A DNA stretch of 64,000 nucleotides, from contig CP004348.1 of the NCBI GenBank assembly GCA_000342265.1, forward strand, positions 1,054,001 to 1,118,000, written 5' to 3'. The notes beneath the pieces are model-generated. The model worked only from the letters and a program-made list of their open reading frames with translations, made no database searches and was not told the DNA's origin. This DNA is from a beta proteobacterium CB (GTDB lineage: Bacteria; Pseudomonadota; Gammaproteobacteria; Burkholderiales; Burkholderiaceae). Every line of letters begins with the position of its first letter. The stretch's first letter is position 1. The position numbers and the translations under genes were made by a program. Of the stretch, positions 1-10,382 are shown piece after piece.

Positions 1-1
1 T

Positions 2-64
2 CTTGTTACCGCCTGGCATCTGATGCTCGTTCAAGGGTTTCTTTACATGAAATTAGAGATGTGA
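2..64 (+). CDS. 3' end of a gene cut by the window edge (unrecognised)
   Basis: This frame is open from the left edge and closes with TGA at 62-64. The stop overlaps the GTG at 61 in a GTGA arrangement typical of translationally coupled genes. Only about 20 residues are visible and they are mostly hydrophobic, so no family can be named. The frame starting at base 1 is also open to the left edge, so this call rests only on the overlap and is weak. Confidence 0.25.
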   Translation, partial: LVTAWHLMLVQGFLYMKLEM

Positions 65-591
65 CATTATCAACCCACCCCGCTCTTAAAGTCCCCATGA
101 ACAACATCATCGATGCTTTCTCTAACTTCCCTTTTTTGCCACTCCTGAGAGATAGCATCTGGGGAATTATTTGCCTCATTGCTATTTTAGTTTTTCATGG
201 CAGCGCAATTAATCATGTCTACATGCGCTTTGAGCGCATCACCCGCCAAAATCTAGCAGCCCATCAATACAACCGCGTCTTCTTCCACTTTTATGCCACC
301 TTTGTATTTTTAGCCATGTTCCACTTAGTAGAGATCCTATTTTGGGCTGTCTTCATCATTGGCATAGGCATTATGAAGACACCCATTGCCGCCATTCTTT
401 TTGCTGGCAGTTGCTACACAACTGTTGGTTTTGAATCGGATACCCTGCTAGATGGCTGGAAAACCTTTGCATTCTTCATCTCCTTCAGCGGACTATTTTC
501 ATTGGCATGGACCACCTCCATCATGATCGGCATGACTACTGCCTACAAAAATGCCTGGGATCAAAAGTACCGTCATACCAGCGTGTATTAG
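61..591 (+). CDS. Ion-channel-like membrane protein (two-TM potassium channel family, altered filter)
   Basis: The 176-residue product is mostly hydrophobic. Membrane segments lie near residues 33-55, 73-105 and 133-160, with a short re-entrant segment before the last. That segment carries T-T-V-G-F-E-S at 120-126, in the place where potassium channels of the Ion_trans_2 type have T-V-G-Y-G-D. The pore-loop-plus-helix layout supports membership of the bacterial channel-like family, but the missing GYG makes potassium selectivity doubtful. GTG 61 overlaps a preceding stop; ATG 97 is an alternative start, and neither has a strong ribosome site. The frame stays open to the left edge, so a longer protein cannot be excluded. 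Function is inferred from fold only. Confidence 0.55.
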   Translation: MTLSTHPALKVPMNNIIDAFSNFPFLPLLRDSIWGIICLIAILVFHGSAINHVYMRFERITRQNLAAHQYNRVFFHFYATFVFLAMFHLVEILFWAVFIIGIGIMKTPIAAILFAGSCYTTVGFESDTLLDGWKTFAFFISFSGLFSLAWTTSIMIGMTTAYKNAWDQKYRHTSVY

Positions 592-663
592 ACGATTTAA
601 TTAAATTACTGCAATTGAGGATGATCGGGTGTATCATTAGGGTTAACCCTTAAGGAGCTCACC

Positions 664-819
664 ATGGCACATTCAAACTCAGTTCAGTTTTATCAGGCAC
701 CCGCTTTTAGCTTTAAGCCTTTATTCGCAATTAGGGACTTCTTTGCCCTATTAGCAGCCGCTTTTAGCGAAGCTAAAGTAATGGAACAGAAATCACGCAA
801 AACTAGCGGAAATTGGTAA
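664..819 (+). CDS. Small 51-residue protein, unrecognised
   Basis: An AAGGAG box at 652-657 stands six bases before ATG 664, and an intrinsic terminator follows at 868-905, so this short frame looks like a complete single-gene transcript. The product has a hydrophobic, aromatic middle (residues about 13-36, with F-S-F-K-P-L and F-F-A-L-L-A-A-A-F) and a basic tail ending in S-G-N-W. The middle could be an amphipathic or membrane-associated helix. No family is recognised. The gene-like signals on both sides argue that it is real; the function is unknown. Confidence 0.6.
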   Translation: MAHSNSVQFYQAPAFSFKPLFAIRDFFALLAAAFSEAKVMEQKSRKTSGNW

Positions 820-867
820 TTTTTTACTGATTTAGCCTTGTTTTAGGCCATTTTTGGTCGGTTTTAA

Positions 868-905
868 GAAAAAAGCCCCTGAATTGTTTCAGGGGCTTTT
901 TCTTT
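868..905 (+). terminator. Rho-independent terminator after the 51-residue gene
   Basis: A 13-bp stem (871-883 with 888-900, core AGCCCCTGAA/TTCAGGGGCT) with a TTGT loop is followed by a T-rich tract. The left arm is A-rich, so the hairpin could also work in the other direction and stop transcripts from the minus-strand gene ending at 918. Confidence 0.8.
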
Positions 906-917
906 TGGATTCCATCC

Positions 918-1421
918 CTAGCGCTGGATGTAATAACCGTAGACACAACGTGAGCCACCCCGAGAAGGGTTATGCGTATCCTGAATCACTCCATCAATTA
1001 CCGCCGTTAGGTGCTTGGAAACCTTCACTATTAGCCTACCAGAGGGTAACTCATTGGCCAACAAATGCACTTGGCAACCAGCCCCAATCTTCATGGTCGG
1101 AACCCAATCAAAACCATGACCCAGAATATAGTCATGAAAGACATTACGGTGATTGCCATTACGCGGTGAAGTGCCCTTCGCTGCAAGCCTTCTGGCCAAT
1201 TTGTCGTTTCGTTGATCCGCATAGACTGCATTAGCAGTACGAAGATCCTCATAGACCTGCATATATGGCAACTCAGCCGCAATCGCAATTGCTCTGACTA
1301 CGCAATCTCCCGCTCCACCCTTAAAGCCTGCCGCCTCCCTACCACCATCATTCAACTCAAAACCGAGCTCGTGAGCTCGAGCACTAGCCAGTCTGGTAAA
1401 GGGGTTTAAGAAGCTAAACAT
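918..1421 (-). CDS. Papain-like cysteine peptidase-like protein, uncharacterised
   Basis: From ATG 1421 the product has 167 residues. It contains G-D-C-V-V-R-A-I with Cys40, then H-L-T-A-V-I-D-G-V-I-Q-D with His137 and Asp148. The order Cys, His, Asp with a DGVIQD-type strand is the layout of papain/NlpC-like folds, so a cysteine peptidase or transglutaminase-like fold is likely. No signal peptide or membrane segment is evident. A longer reading from 1487 is unlikely because that start codon lies inside the terminator stem of glcB (1459-1490). It lies downstream of glcB on the same strand. Substrate unknown; the catalytic reading is inference. Confidence 0.55.
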   Translation of the reverse strand: MFSFLNPFTRLASARAHELGFELNDGGREAAGFKGGAGDCVVRAIAIAAELPYMQVYEDLRTANAVYADQRNDKLARRLAAKGTSPRNGNHRNVFHDYILGHGFDWVPTMKIGAGCQVHLLANELPSGRLIVKVSKHLTAVIDGVIQDTHNPSRGGSRCVYGYYIQR

Positions 1422-1458
1422 GTATTGGCTGTGGATTTGAGGGAGGCTTATATAAAGA

Positions 1459-1490
1459 AAAATGGACTTGCCTTGCGGCAAATCCATTTC
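1459..1490 (-). terminator. Rho-independent terminator of glcB
   Basis: Read on the minus strand, a 13-bp stem with one mismatch (AAATGGATTTGCC against GGCAAGTCCATTT) and a GCAA loop runs into TTTCTTTATA. It lies about 26 bases past the glcB stop. Confidence 0.8.
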
Positions 1491-1515
1491 ATCATCCGAC
1501 CAAAGAGCTTATAAG

Positions 1516-3729
1516 TTAAGCGCAAGCCTTTTTAACTTCCAAGCGCCATGCATGAAGCAAAGGCTCAGTATAGCCATTAGGCTGCTCTAGACCTTTAAAA
1601 ATAAGATCGCTAGCTGCTTTATATGCATAAGAGTCTTTGAAGTTCGGCATCATTGGCTTGTACAAAGGATCGTCTGCATTTTGACCATCAACCACCTTAG
1701 CCATCCGTTGCAAAGCTTCCTCAACATCGGCTTGATTAATGATCCCATGCAACATCCAGTTGACGATATGCTGACTTGAAATCCGTAATGTTGCACGATC
1801 TTCCATCAGCCCAACGTTATAAATATCTGGGACTTTAGAGCAGCCAACACCTTGATCAATCCAGCGAACCACATAGCCCAAAATACCTTGGCAGTTATTG
1901 TTCAATGCTTCACGAATTTCTTCCTTAGTCCAATCTGGGTATAAGGCAACGGGCACTGTTAACAAATCATCTGTTAAAGAATCATACTCACCAGCAGTAT
2001 CTTGCTTTTCTAACTCTTCTTGAATCTTAGCGACATTGACCTGGTGATAATGCAGAGCATGTAAGGTTGCTGCAGTAGGTGATGGCACCCAGGCAGTATT
2101 TGCACCAGCTTGAGGATGGGCAATTTTCTGCTCAACCATTTCCTTCATCAGATCAGGAGCTGGCCACATGCCCTTACCAATTTGTGCACGGCCACGTAAA
2201 CCACAATCAAGACCAGCTAATACGTTACGGCGCTCATATGCACCAAACCATTTGCTGACTTTCATCTTACCTTTGCGAACCATGGCGCCTGCATGCATAC
2301 CAGTATGGATTTCATCGCCGGTACGATCCAAAAAGCCAGTGTTAATAAATGCAACACGAGACCTTGCAGCAGCAATCGCCGCCTTGATATTGACACTCAT
2401 GCGACGCTCTTCATCCATGATGCCAAGCTTTACGGTGTTCTCAGGCAAACCAAGCAACTTTTCAACACGGCCAAAAAGTTCACCAGCAAATGCAACCTCT
2501 TCTGCACTATGCATTTTAGGCTTAACAATATAAACAGAACCCTTTCGTGTATTACCAATTTCTTGGCTAGCTGGGCGCTTAATATCGTAGAGAGCGATCA
2601 ATACGGTAACTACCGCATCCAAAATACCCTCGTAAATTTCTTTACCATCAGCTGTAATGACTGCTGGATTAGTCATTAAATGCCCCACATTACGCAAGAA
2701 CAAAAGTGAGCGGCCATGTAAAGTAACAATACCGTCCTTCGCATTAACCGCACCAATTGCTGCGGTGTACTTGCGATCAGGATTTAATTCTCGAGTGAAG
2801 GTCTTTCCACCTTTGCTGACCTCTTCGACCAAAGTGCCCTTGAGAATGCCAAGCCAGTTTTCATAAGCAAGCACTTTATCGTCAGCATCTACAGCTGCAA
2901 TAGAGTCTTCCAAATCAAGAATGGTCGATAGCGCTGCCTCGACTACTACATCATTAACACCTGCAGGATCGCTTAAGCCAATAATTTTGGTTTTATCAAT
3001 TTGAATGTCAATGTGAATGCCGTTATTACGCAGCAATAAAGAACTAGGCGAAGAAACATTGCCTTGGTAGCCAACGAACTGCTTTTCATCTTTTAAGCCA
3101 GTAGAGCTGCCATCTTTTAATTTGACAGCTAATTTATTACCATCAACCGAATAAGCCACTGCGTCTTGATAAGAGCCCTTCGCCAGTGGAACAGCTTGAT
3201 CCAAGAATTGACGTGCGTAAGCTACAACTTTTGCACCACGAACTGGGTTATAGCCACCTACTTTGCTTGCCCCATCTTCTTCAGAAATCACATCTGAACC
3301 ATAAAGGGCATCATAGAGAGAGCCCCAGCGCGCATTGGCTGCGTTCAAAGCATAGCGAGCATTAAGCAAGGGAACGACCAACTGGGGACCAGCTTGAAGC
3401 GCCAACTCATCATCAACATTTTTAGTGTCTGCCGTGACGTTTGTCGGAAGCGGCTCTATGTAGCCAATTTGCTCCAGAAATTGACGGTAAGCCGGCATAT
3501 CCTTGATTGGGCCTGGATGAGCCTTGTGCCAATTATCAATTTGAACTTGCAAATGATCGCGCTTGGCGAGCAATGCTTCATTTTTTGGACTCAGGTCTTT
3601 AACGATCTCGTCAAAACCCTTCCAAAAATCGGCGCTTTTAATGCCTGTTCCAGGCAAAACTTTATCTTCAATAAAGCGATATAGCGGTGTAGCCACTTGA
3701 AGGCTATTGCATTGTGTACGTGCAGTCAT
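1516..3729 (-). CDS. glcB: Malate synthase G
   Basis: The 737-residue product matches the long, single-domain-family malate synthase G (usually about 720 residues). It condenses glyoxylate and acetyl-CoA to malate in the glyoxylate and glycolate pathways of the cytosol. Recognisable stretches include [14 protein letters not shown] (substrate-binding arginine), G-I-M-D-E-E-R-R near residue 440, [14 protein letters not shown], and the C-terminal [11 protein letters not shown] region. ATG 3729 has a GAGG box seven bases upstream. It follows purA by 59 bases on the same strand and ends in its own hairpin terminator. No other glyoxylate-cycle gene is next to it. Confidence 0.95.
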   Translation of the reverse strand: MTARTQCNSLQVATPLYRFIEDKVLPGTGIKSADFWKGFDEIVKDLSPKNEALLAKRDHLQVQIDNWHKAHPGPIKDMPAYRQFLEQIGYIEPLPTNVTADTKNVDDELALQAGPQLVVPLLNARYALNAANARWGSLYDALYGSDVISEEDGASKVGGYNPVRGAKVVAYARQFLDQAVPLAKGSYQDAVAYSVDGNKLAVKLKDGSSTGLKDEKQFVGYQGNVSSPSSLLLRNNGIHIDIQIDKTKIIGLSDPAGVNDVVVEAALSTILDLEDSIAAVDADDKVLAYENWLGILKGTLVEEVSKGGKTFTRELNPDRKYTAAIGAVNAKDGIVTLHGRSLLFLRNVGHLMTNPAVITADGKEIYEGILDAVVTVLIALYDIKRPASQEIGNTRKGSVYIVKPKMHSAEEVAFAGELFGRVEKLLGLPENTVKLGIMDEERRMSVNIKAAIAAARSRVAFINTGFLDRTGDEIHTGMHAGAMVRKGKMKVSKWFGAYERRNVLAGLDCGLRGRAQIGKGMWPAPDLMKEMVEQKIAHPQAGANTAWVPSPTAATLHALHYHQVNVAKIQEELEKQDTAGEYDSLTDDLLTVPVALYPDWTKEEIREALNNNCQGILGYVVRWIDQGVGCSKVPDIYNVGLMEDRATLRISSQHIVNWMLHGIINQADVEEALQRMAKVVDGQNADDPLYKPMMPNFKDSYAYKAASDLIFKGLEQPNGYTEPLLHAWRLEVKKACA

Positions 3730-3788
3730 TTAAAAACCTCGAAACAAATATGTAAATTAAATATTCAAACGTTAATTAGAAATTCTCA

Positions 3789-5156
<1,368 letters not shown>

Positions 5157-5180
5157 TTAGTACGTTATTAATAAAGCGAG

Positions 5181-6344
5181 TTATTTCTTTTTTACTTCCC
5201 ATGAGTTAGCTTGCTTTACTAGCTCATGATCACAAATATATTCAGCGGTTTCTACAGCATCCCCACTCATTGCTTGAATCACTACTTCACCAGCAGCACG
5301 TAACTCTGCAATCTTGCTGACCAAGGCTGAATCCATGGACCAAGGTGCTGCAATGGCGGACTTTCTTGGTGATACTGGCGCAAGATTGGCCAAGGTCAAT
5401 AGATCCATTGAAAACCCAGTTGCAGGACGCGAACGTCCAAATGCTTGGCCAACATGGTCATACCTACCACCACGAGCAATAGGCTGAGGCAACTTATCAA
5501 CATAAGCTGCAAACATCACACCGCTGTGATACTGGTAACCGCGCAAATCCGCTAGATCAATACTTAACTCAACCTGATTAGGTAGCGCAGCGATTGCTGT
5601 AGCAAGCTTCTCTAGTTGAGCCAAGGCTTCATCAAGCAACTTGTGTTTTGGCAAAGTTGCTTTAGCGTTAGCTAATACCTGTGCACAAGGCCCGTTCAAT
5701 TCAGTGAGCGCCATTAAGGCATCCGCAGATTTAGCTGGTAAGCGTTTAGCCCAAGTCGCCAAGCGAGGGCGATCTTTGCTTTGCAACAAACTATAGAGAG
5801 CTTCGATATCACCCTTCTCCAAGTTTTGCCCATCAAGGATTCCTTCGAGCACTCCTGCGTGAGAAAGATCCAGATAAACCTTCTGCAAGCCAGCCACACT
5901 CAAGGTCTGCAATAGCAATGAGACTGCCTCAAAATCTGCCTCCCAAGTCGCGCAGCCGTAAATCTCTGCACCGATTTGTAATTCTTCGCGAGCAGAACTG
6001 CCTACTGGAGTACGAGCATGGGCAACGGAGCCCGCATAGCAAAGACGAGTTACGCCTTTACGATTGAGTAAATGCGCATCAATCCGAGCAACCTGTGGGG
6101 TCATATCGGCACGCAGGCCTAATGTGCGACCTGACAGTTGATCGACCAATTTAAATGTTTGTAAATTCAGATCGGAGCCAGTGCCAGTCAGCAAAGAATC
6201 CAAGAACTCCAAAATCGGAGGGGCGACTAGTTCATATCCATAGGATTGGTATAAATCCAGAATGGCACGACGCAGAGTCTCTACCTTACGAGCCTCAGCC
6301 GGCAAAACATCAGCAATATCTTCAGGAAGTAACCAACGATTCAT
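5181..6344 (-). CDS. hisZ: ATP phosphoribosyltransferase regulatory subunit
   Basis: HisZ is a catalytically inactive relative of histidyl-tRNA synthetase that pairs with the short form of HisG to start histidine synthesis and gives feedback control. The 387-residue product begins W-L-L-P-E-D-I-A-D-V-L-P and shows class II synthetase-like stretches such as G-L-R-A-D-M-T-P-Q-V-A-R and A-R-G-G-R-Y-D. The length is that of HisZ and not of HisS, and a genuine hisS is present at 13605. Position between hflC and purA is standard for Burkholderiales. A short-form hisG is expected elsewhere in the genome. Confidence 0.93.
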   Translation of the reverse strand: MNRWLLPEDIADVLPAEARKVETLRRAILDLYQSYGYELVAPPILEFLDSLLTGTGSDLNLQTFKLVDQLSGRTLGLRADMTPQVARIDAHLLNRKGVTRLCYAGSVAHARTPVGSSAREELQIGAEIYGCATWEADFEAVSLLLQTLSVAGLQKVYLDLSHAGVLEGILDGQNLEKGDIEALYSLLQSKDRPRLATWAKRLPAKSADALMALTELNGPCAQVLANAKATLPKHKLLDEALAQLEKLATAIAALPNQVELSIDLADLRGYQYHSGVMFAAYVDKLPQPIARGGRYDHVGQAFGRSRPATGFSMDLLTLANLAPVSPRKSAIAAPWSMDSALVSKIAELRAAGEVVIQAMSGDAVETAEYICDHELVKQANSWEVKKK

Positions 6345-6362
6345 GATCTGAAATATTCACTT

Positions 6363-7235
6363 TTAATTTTTTTTGTGCAAGAACTTAAAGAACTCGCCGT
6401 TAGGTTCAACCACCATCACATCCTTCTTATCTTTGAAGGAGCTACGGTAAGCCTCAAGACTCTGATAGAACTGTGCGAACTGTGGGTCACGACCAAACGC
6501 CTCAGCGTATAGCGCAGTGGCTTTAGCGTCGCCAGAGCCCTTAATCTTTTGTGCATCGCGATAAGCTTCAGCCAAAATGGTGTCTCGTTGACGTTCGGCA
6601 TTTGCACGAATCTTGTCCGACTCTGCAGCGCCAGTAGAGCGCAACTCATTGGCAACGCGTTTACGCTCTGCTTCCATACGGCGGTAAACAGAATCGCTAA
6701 TTTCAGCAAGAAGGTCAACACGCTTGAGTCGTACATCGACAATTTCCACGCCGATATCTGCAGCATCATCAGCAACCTTCTTACGTATGCCTTGCATGAC
6801 CTGTTCACGTTGATCAGAAATCAGTTCACGCACAGTACGCTTGGTGAACTCTTCATTTAATGCAGAACGTACTAACTGGGTTAAGCGATCTTGCGCCAAG
6901 CGCTCATCACCCTTAAAGCTAATAAAGAATTTACGCGGATCAACAATGCGCCATTTCACATACGAGTCTACCAAGAGGTTCTTCTTCTCAGCAGTGATAA
7001 AGCGCTCTGCCTCTGGATTGTCGATCGTGAGAATGCGGCGATCAAAAAAGCGTACGCTCTCAAAAGGGGCTGGGTACTTCAATTGCAAGCCGGGCTGCTC
7101 AATGACCCGAACAATCTGCCCAAAGGCAAAGACCACGGCAAAGTTACGCTGATCCACAACAAAAATACTGGACGCTAGAACATAAGCAAGAGCAATTAAT
7201 CCAGCAATACCAGCTAGAAGACGATTTGCGTTCAT
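6363..7235 (-). CDS. hflC: Protease modulator HflC
   Basis: HflC is an inner-membrane SPFH/band 7 protein that forms a large periplasmic cage with HflK around the FtsH protease and limits its activity. The 290-residue product has one N-terminal membrane anchor (about residues 7-26), then the SPFH domain (A-V-V-F-A-F-G-Q-I, N-P-E-A-E-R-F, Y-V-K-W-R-I-V-D-P) and a long charged helical part rich in A-E-R and E-A-Y-R. Its start overlaps the hflK stop by one base (TAATG), so the two are translationally coupled. Confidence 0.95.
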   Translation of the reverse strand: MNANRLLAGIAGLIALAYVLASSIFVVDQRNFAVVFAFGQIVRVIEQPGLQLKYPAPFESVRFFDRRILTIDNPEAERFITAEKKNLLVDSYVKWRIVDPRKFFISFKGDERLAQDRLTQLVRSALNEEFTKRTVRELISDQREQVMQGIRKKVADDAADIGVEIVDVRLKRVDLLAEISDSVYRRMEAERKRVANELRSTGAAESDKIRANAERQRDTILAEAYRDAQKIKGSGDAKATALYAEAFGRDPQFAQFYQSLEAYRSSFKDKKDVMVVEPNGEFFKFLHKKN

Positions 7236-8728
7236 TATCTTGCCTCCCGATCACGACTACGTAAGCCATCACGTTTGTCGCCTGCATTGGCAGGGCCTGA
7301 ATTAGTAGTAACAGGATTACCTGTGGCACCGCCCACTGTGACTGAACCCGTTGGTGTGCTTGCTGGCGTTTGACCTGTTGCCACTTGCGTACTCTCTGCA
7401 CTCACTTGTGCAACTAGCTTATCTAGCGGGAGATACAAGAGGCTATTGTTTTTGGTGGTGTCTACTAAAACTTTAGTGACGTTGTTGTACATCTCGCGCA
7501 TGCTGTCGATGTACATGCGATCACGTGTTACGCCTGGCGCTTTTGCGTATTCAACAAAGACCTGCTTGAAGCGCGCTGCGTCACCTTCAGCAGTAGCTAC
7601 TACACGAGCCTTATAACCTTCAGCCTCCTGAATTAATCGGGCTGCAGTACCTTTGGCGCGCGGAATAATATCGTTTGCGTAAGCCTGACCTTCGCTCTTT
7701 AAACGCTCTTGGTCTTGTCCTGCTTTTACCGCATCATCAAACGCAGCTTGCACTTGCTCTGGCGGTTGAACGTTTTGAACGGTCACGCTAGTGACATAGA
7801 TGCCAGTCTTGTAACTATCTAAGATTTTTTGAATCGAGTTCGCTAGATCAATACCGATTTTCTCGCGCCCCTCATACAACACTGTGTCCATTTTGCTACG
7901 AGCAACGATCTCACGTACTGAGGTTTCGGCAGCCTGAACCACCGTGGCATCTGGGTCGCGATTATTGAATAAATAATCGGTAGGATCTTTCAGTCGATAT
8001 TGAACAGCAAAGCGCACATCAATAATATTTTCATCTTCAGTCAACATCGAAGAATCTTTTTGATTAGTTGCTTTAATTAATATTGGGCGGCCTACCTCTA
8101 CCGATCTCACGCCAGATAAATTCACCGTCTCTTGAGATTGAATTGGCCAAGGCATGCGCCAGTTGATGCCAGGCTTAGCGGTGTAATCGTATTTACCAAA
8201 GGTAGAGATCACTCCAGCTTGACCTTCTTGAATAATGAAGAAGCCGCTAAAGATCCAAATGACTAAGACACCACCAGCAGCCAAAAGAATGGTGGCTTTG
8301 GAACCGAACGGATTAGTGAAGTTAAAGTTAGGCGCACTCATGCCGCCGCCACCGTTACCGCCGTTGTTACCACCACCATTACCACGCTGAGATGGCGTAG
8401 GAATATCTGTACTGCTGGGCTTATTCGCAGGCTTACTTGATGATGCGCCTGGTTTTTTCTTACCACCAAAAATACCGCTGAGACGATCATTGAAATCGCG
8501 CCACAATTCATCTAAATCGGGAGGACCATCTGGCTTAGCGGGTTGATTGTTTGGTCTTGGGGTATTGGGCTGAACCTCTACTGGTTTTTCAACATCGGGA
8601 TTACCAGGTTCAGATTGGGGAGATTGTTCGCCACCCTGCCCACTTTTGGCATCTTTAGATCCGCTACCTGGGTGGCTATTACCCCAGCCCGGATCATTGA
8701 CCGAGAACAGTTCGAGAAATTTACGCAT
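7235..8728 (-). CDS. hflK: FtsH protease activity modulator HflK
   Basis: HflK partners HflC in the FtsH-regulating membrane complex. The 497-residue protein has a long cytoplasmic N-terminus that is rich in Pro, Ser and Gly/Asn (an N-G-G-G-N-N-G-G type run near 117-130), a membrane segment near 144-164, the SPFH domain beginning at I-I-Q-E-G-Q-A-G-V, and a coiled-coil helix with repeated A-E-G and E-A-E-G motifs. The C-terminal tail is again low in complexity (Thr/Gly/Asn). The start lies within the last codons of hflX (8-base overlap). Confidence 0.95.
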   Translation of the reverse strand: MRKFLELFSVNDPGWGNSHPGSGSKDAKSGQGGEQSPQSEPGNPDVEKPVEVQPNTPRPNNQPAKPDGPPDLDELWRDFNDRLSGIFGGKKKPGASSSKPANKPSSTDIPTPSQRGNGGGNNGGNGGGGMSAPNFNFTNPFGSKATILLAAGGVLVIWIFSGFFIIQEGQAGVISTFGKYDYTAKPGINWRMPWPIQSQETVNLSGVRSVEVGRPILIKATNQKDSSMLTEDENIIDVRFAVQYRLKDPTDYLFNNRDPDATVVQAAETSVREIVARSKMDTVLYEGREKIGIDLANSIQKILDSYKTGIYVTSVTVQNVQPPEQVQAAFDDAVKAGQDQERLKSEGQAYANDIIPRAKGTAARLIQEAEGYKARVVATAEGDAARFKQVFVEYAKAPGVTRDRMYIDSMREMYNNVTKVLVDTTKNNSLLYLPLDKLVAQVSAESTQVATGQTPASTPTGSVTVGGATGNPVTTNSGPANAGDKRDGLRSRDREAR

Positions 8729-9995
8729 CGTTTGGTGAATATTTTCGGTTGGAAATCGGGTTAAATTCAGAAGTCTCTGGTCGTTCGGGTAAAGGAGCTA
8801 AAAACTCGTCCGGGTCCATTTGAACCTTGGCGCGATTCTGCTCGACCCTTATTCTATCAGTCATTTGAGAGCATTCGGCGAGGGCTGAACGCAATAAATC
8901 CAGGCCTAGGCCCGTCTTGGCAGAAAGGAAAACCTGACTCGGAATCCCCTCGGAATCGCGGACCAAGACAGCCCCTTCTGTAAAGGTCTGCGGCATCTGA
9001 TCAATCTTGTTCATGACCTCGATACGGGGGATGTCATCAGCCCCGATTTCACGCAAAACAGCCTCTACTTCTGCCTTTTGCTCCCTAGCTACCGGGCTAC
9101 AGGCGTCAATCACATGCAAAATCAGGTCCGCATGGATGGTTTCATCTAATGTGGCCCTGAAGGCTTCTACCAGCTGGTGGGGTAATTCGCGGATAAAGCC
9201 AACCGTATCGGAGACCACAATTGATCCAACCCCCTCTAAATGGACCTTGCGAGAGGTGGTATCCAAGGTCGCAAATAGCTGATCTGCTGCGTATGTCCCT
9301 GCTTTTGTAAGGGAATTAAACAATGTGGACTTACCAGCATTGGTATATCCAACCAGGGAGACCGAAAAGACATCCTTACGGTTACGAGCCCTTCTTTGGG
9401 TTCTTTGTTGGCGCTGAAGCTTCTCTAGCTCGGTTTCTAGACGTTTAGCCTTGGTGGCTAGCATCCGTCGGTCTAGCTCCATCTGGGTTTCACCAGGGCC
9501 GCCGCGAACACCAATACCGCCACGTTGACGCTCTAAGTGACTCCAGGCGCGCACAAGTCTGGACATGCGATAACGCACTTGAGCTAGCTCAACCTGAGTT
9601 TTACCAATATGACTTTGCGCTCTTTGGCTAAAGATATCCAAAATCAGGCCAGTACGGTCCATGACATGAAAGCCAATATGGCGCTCTAGATTGCGTTGCT
9701 GAGTTGGAGATAGCGGGTGATTGAAGATGACCAGCTCCGCACCTTGCTCTTCCATCACCTTTTTGACTTCATTTGCCTTACCTGAGCCGATGAATAAAGC
9801 TGGGTCAGTCTTGCCCTTGCGGGCAATCACGCTAGCTGTGGGCACAGAGCCAGCACTTTCAGCTAGAAGGCTGAGTTCGGCCATGCTGTCCGCAAAATCC
9901 TCGCGGCCTGTATCAACTCCAACTAGAACGGCACGCGCCGCATCAACGCCTGTTTTATACAGAGCTAACTTCTTCCGTACGGAACTCCACTGCAC
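8721..9995 (-). CDS. hflX: GTPase HflX
   Basis: HflX is a ribosome-associated GTPase that helps split stalled 70S ribosomes under stress. The 424-residue product shows the HflX hallmark [14 protein letters not shown] near residues 158-171, then the G domain with G-Y-T-N-A-G-K-S-T (216-224), D-T-V-G-F-I and N-K-I-D. The N-terminal start is uncertain: ATG 9995 makes it overlap hfq by 41 bases, while homologues usually begin close to the A-V-L-V-G-V-D motif, so a non-ATG start downstream is possible. Confidence 0.93.
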   Translation of the reverse strand: MQWSSVRKKLALYKTGVDAARAVLVGVDTGREDFADSMAELSLLAESAGSVPTASVIARKGKTDPALFIGSGKANEVKKVMEEQGAELVIFNHPLSPTQQRNLERHIGFHVMDRTGLILDIFSQRAQSHIGKTQVELAQVRYRMSRLVRAWSHLERQRGGIGVRGGPGETQMELDRRMLATKAKRLETELEKLQRQQRTQRRARNRKDVFSVSLVGYTNAGKSTLFNSLTKAGTYAADQLFATLDTTSRKVHLEGVGSIVVSDTVGFIRELPHQLVEAFRATLDETIHADLILHVIDACSPVAREQKAEVEAVLREIGADDIPRIEVMNKIDQMPQTFTEGAVLVRDSEGIPSQVFLSAKTGLGLDLLRSALAECSQMTDRIRVEQNRAKVQMDPDEFLAPLPERPETSEFNPISNRKYSPNDA

Positions 9996-10197
9996 GAGCG
10001 GGAACGATCGTTGAAATGGCGTGTTTGTAAACCATCTGGGTCACGGTATTGCGCAAGAGAACCACATATTGATCAAACGATTCAATATTGCCTTGCAGCT
10101 TGATGCCGTTAACAAGATAGATGGATACAGGAACATGCTCTTTGCGCAAAGCATTTAGAAAAGGGTCCTGTAGTAATTGGACTTTGCTGTTATTCAT
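9955..10197 (-). CDS. hfq: RNA chaperone Hfq
   Basis: Hfq is the hexameric Sm-like chaperone that pairs small RNAs with messengers. The 80-residue product carries Sm1 ([18 protein letters not shown]) and Sm2 (Y-K-H-A-I-S-T-I), including the Q8/F42-type proximal-face residues Q-D and S-F-D. The tail after the Sm core is short. A strong AAGGAG box lies four bases before the ATG. It starts the hfq-hflX-hflK-hflC run, with its own 185-base leader after der. Confidence 0.97.
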   Translation of the reverse strand: MNNSKVQLLQDPFLNALRKEHVPVSIYLVNGIKLQGNIESFDQYVVLLRNTVTQMVYKHAISTIVPARAVEFRTEEVSSV

Positions 10198-10382
10198 ACT
10201 GCTCCTTATTGATTTTTATACGTTGCTTCTATTTTGGGAGTCTTGCTTTTTTTTAATTTAACTATCTACTGCTAGGTACTACCAACTACAACCGTCTACC
10301 TCCAACATAAGGGGTCTGAAGTCAGAAAATCAAGCCCCTCATACAAAACACTTCTAAAACACATCTAAAACTGTACGCGGTT
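10198..10382 (-). promoter_or_regulatory. hfq upstream region with nested inverted repeat
   Basis: This is the only sizeable gap inside the block. An imperfect hairpin lies at about 10310-10340 (AGGGG/CCCCT outer arms, TCTGA/TCAGA inner arms read on the minus strand). It may be a weak der terminator, but no T tract follows. Downstream the minus strand becomes A-rich and ends in the AAGGAG site of hfq. An hfq promoter is expected here, but no convincing -35/-10 pair could be chosen. Confidence 0.35.

Noticed and set aside
854..1234. Plus-strand frame opposite the cysteine-peptidase-like gene
   Set aside because: It is antisense to a better-supported gene, starts inside the terminator region and has no family resemblance.
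1422..1487. Longer start for the cysteine-peptidase-like gene
   Set aside because: The start codon at 1487 lies within the glcB terminator stem.
8330..8400. Repetitive Gly/Asn codons in hflK as a possible CRISPR or tandem repeat
   Set aside because: They are low-complexity codons within the HflK N-terminal linker, with no regular repeat-spacer pattern.
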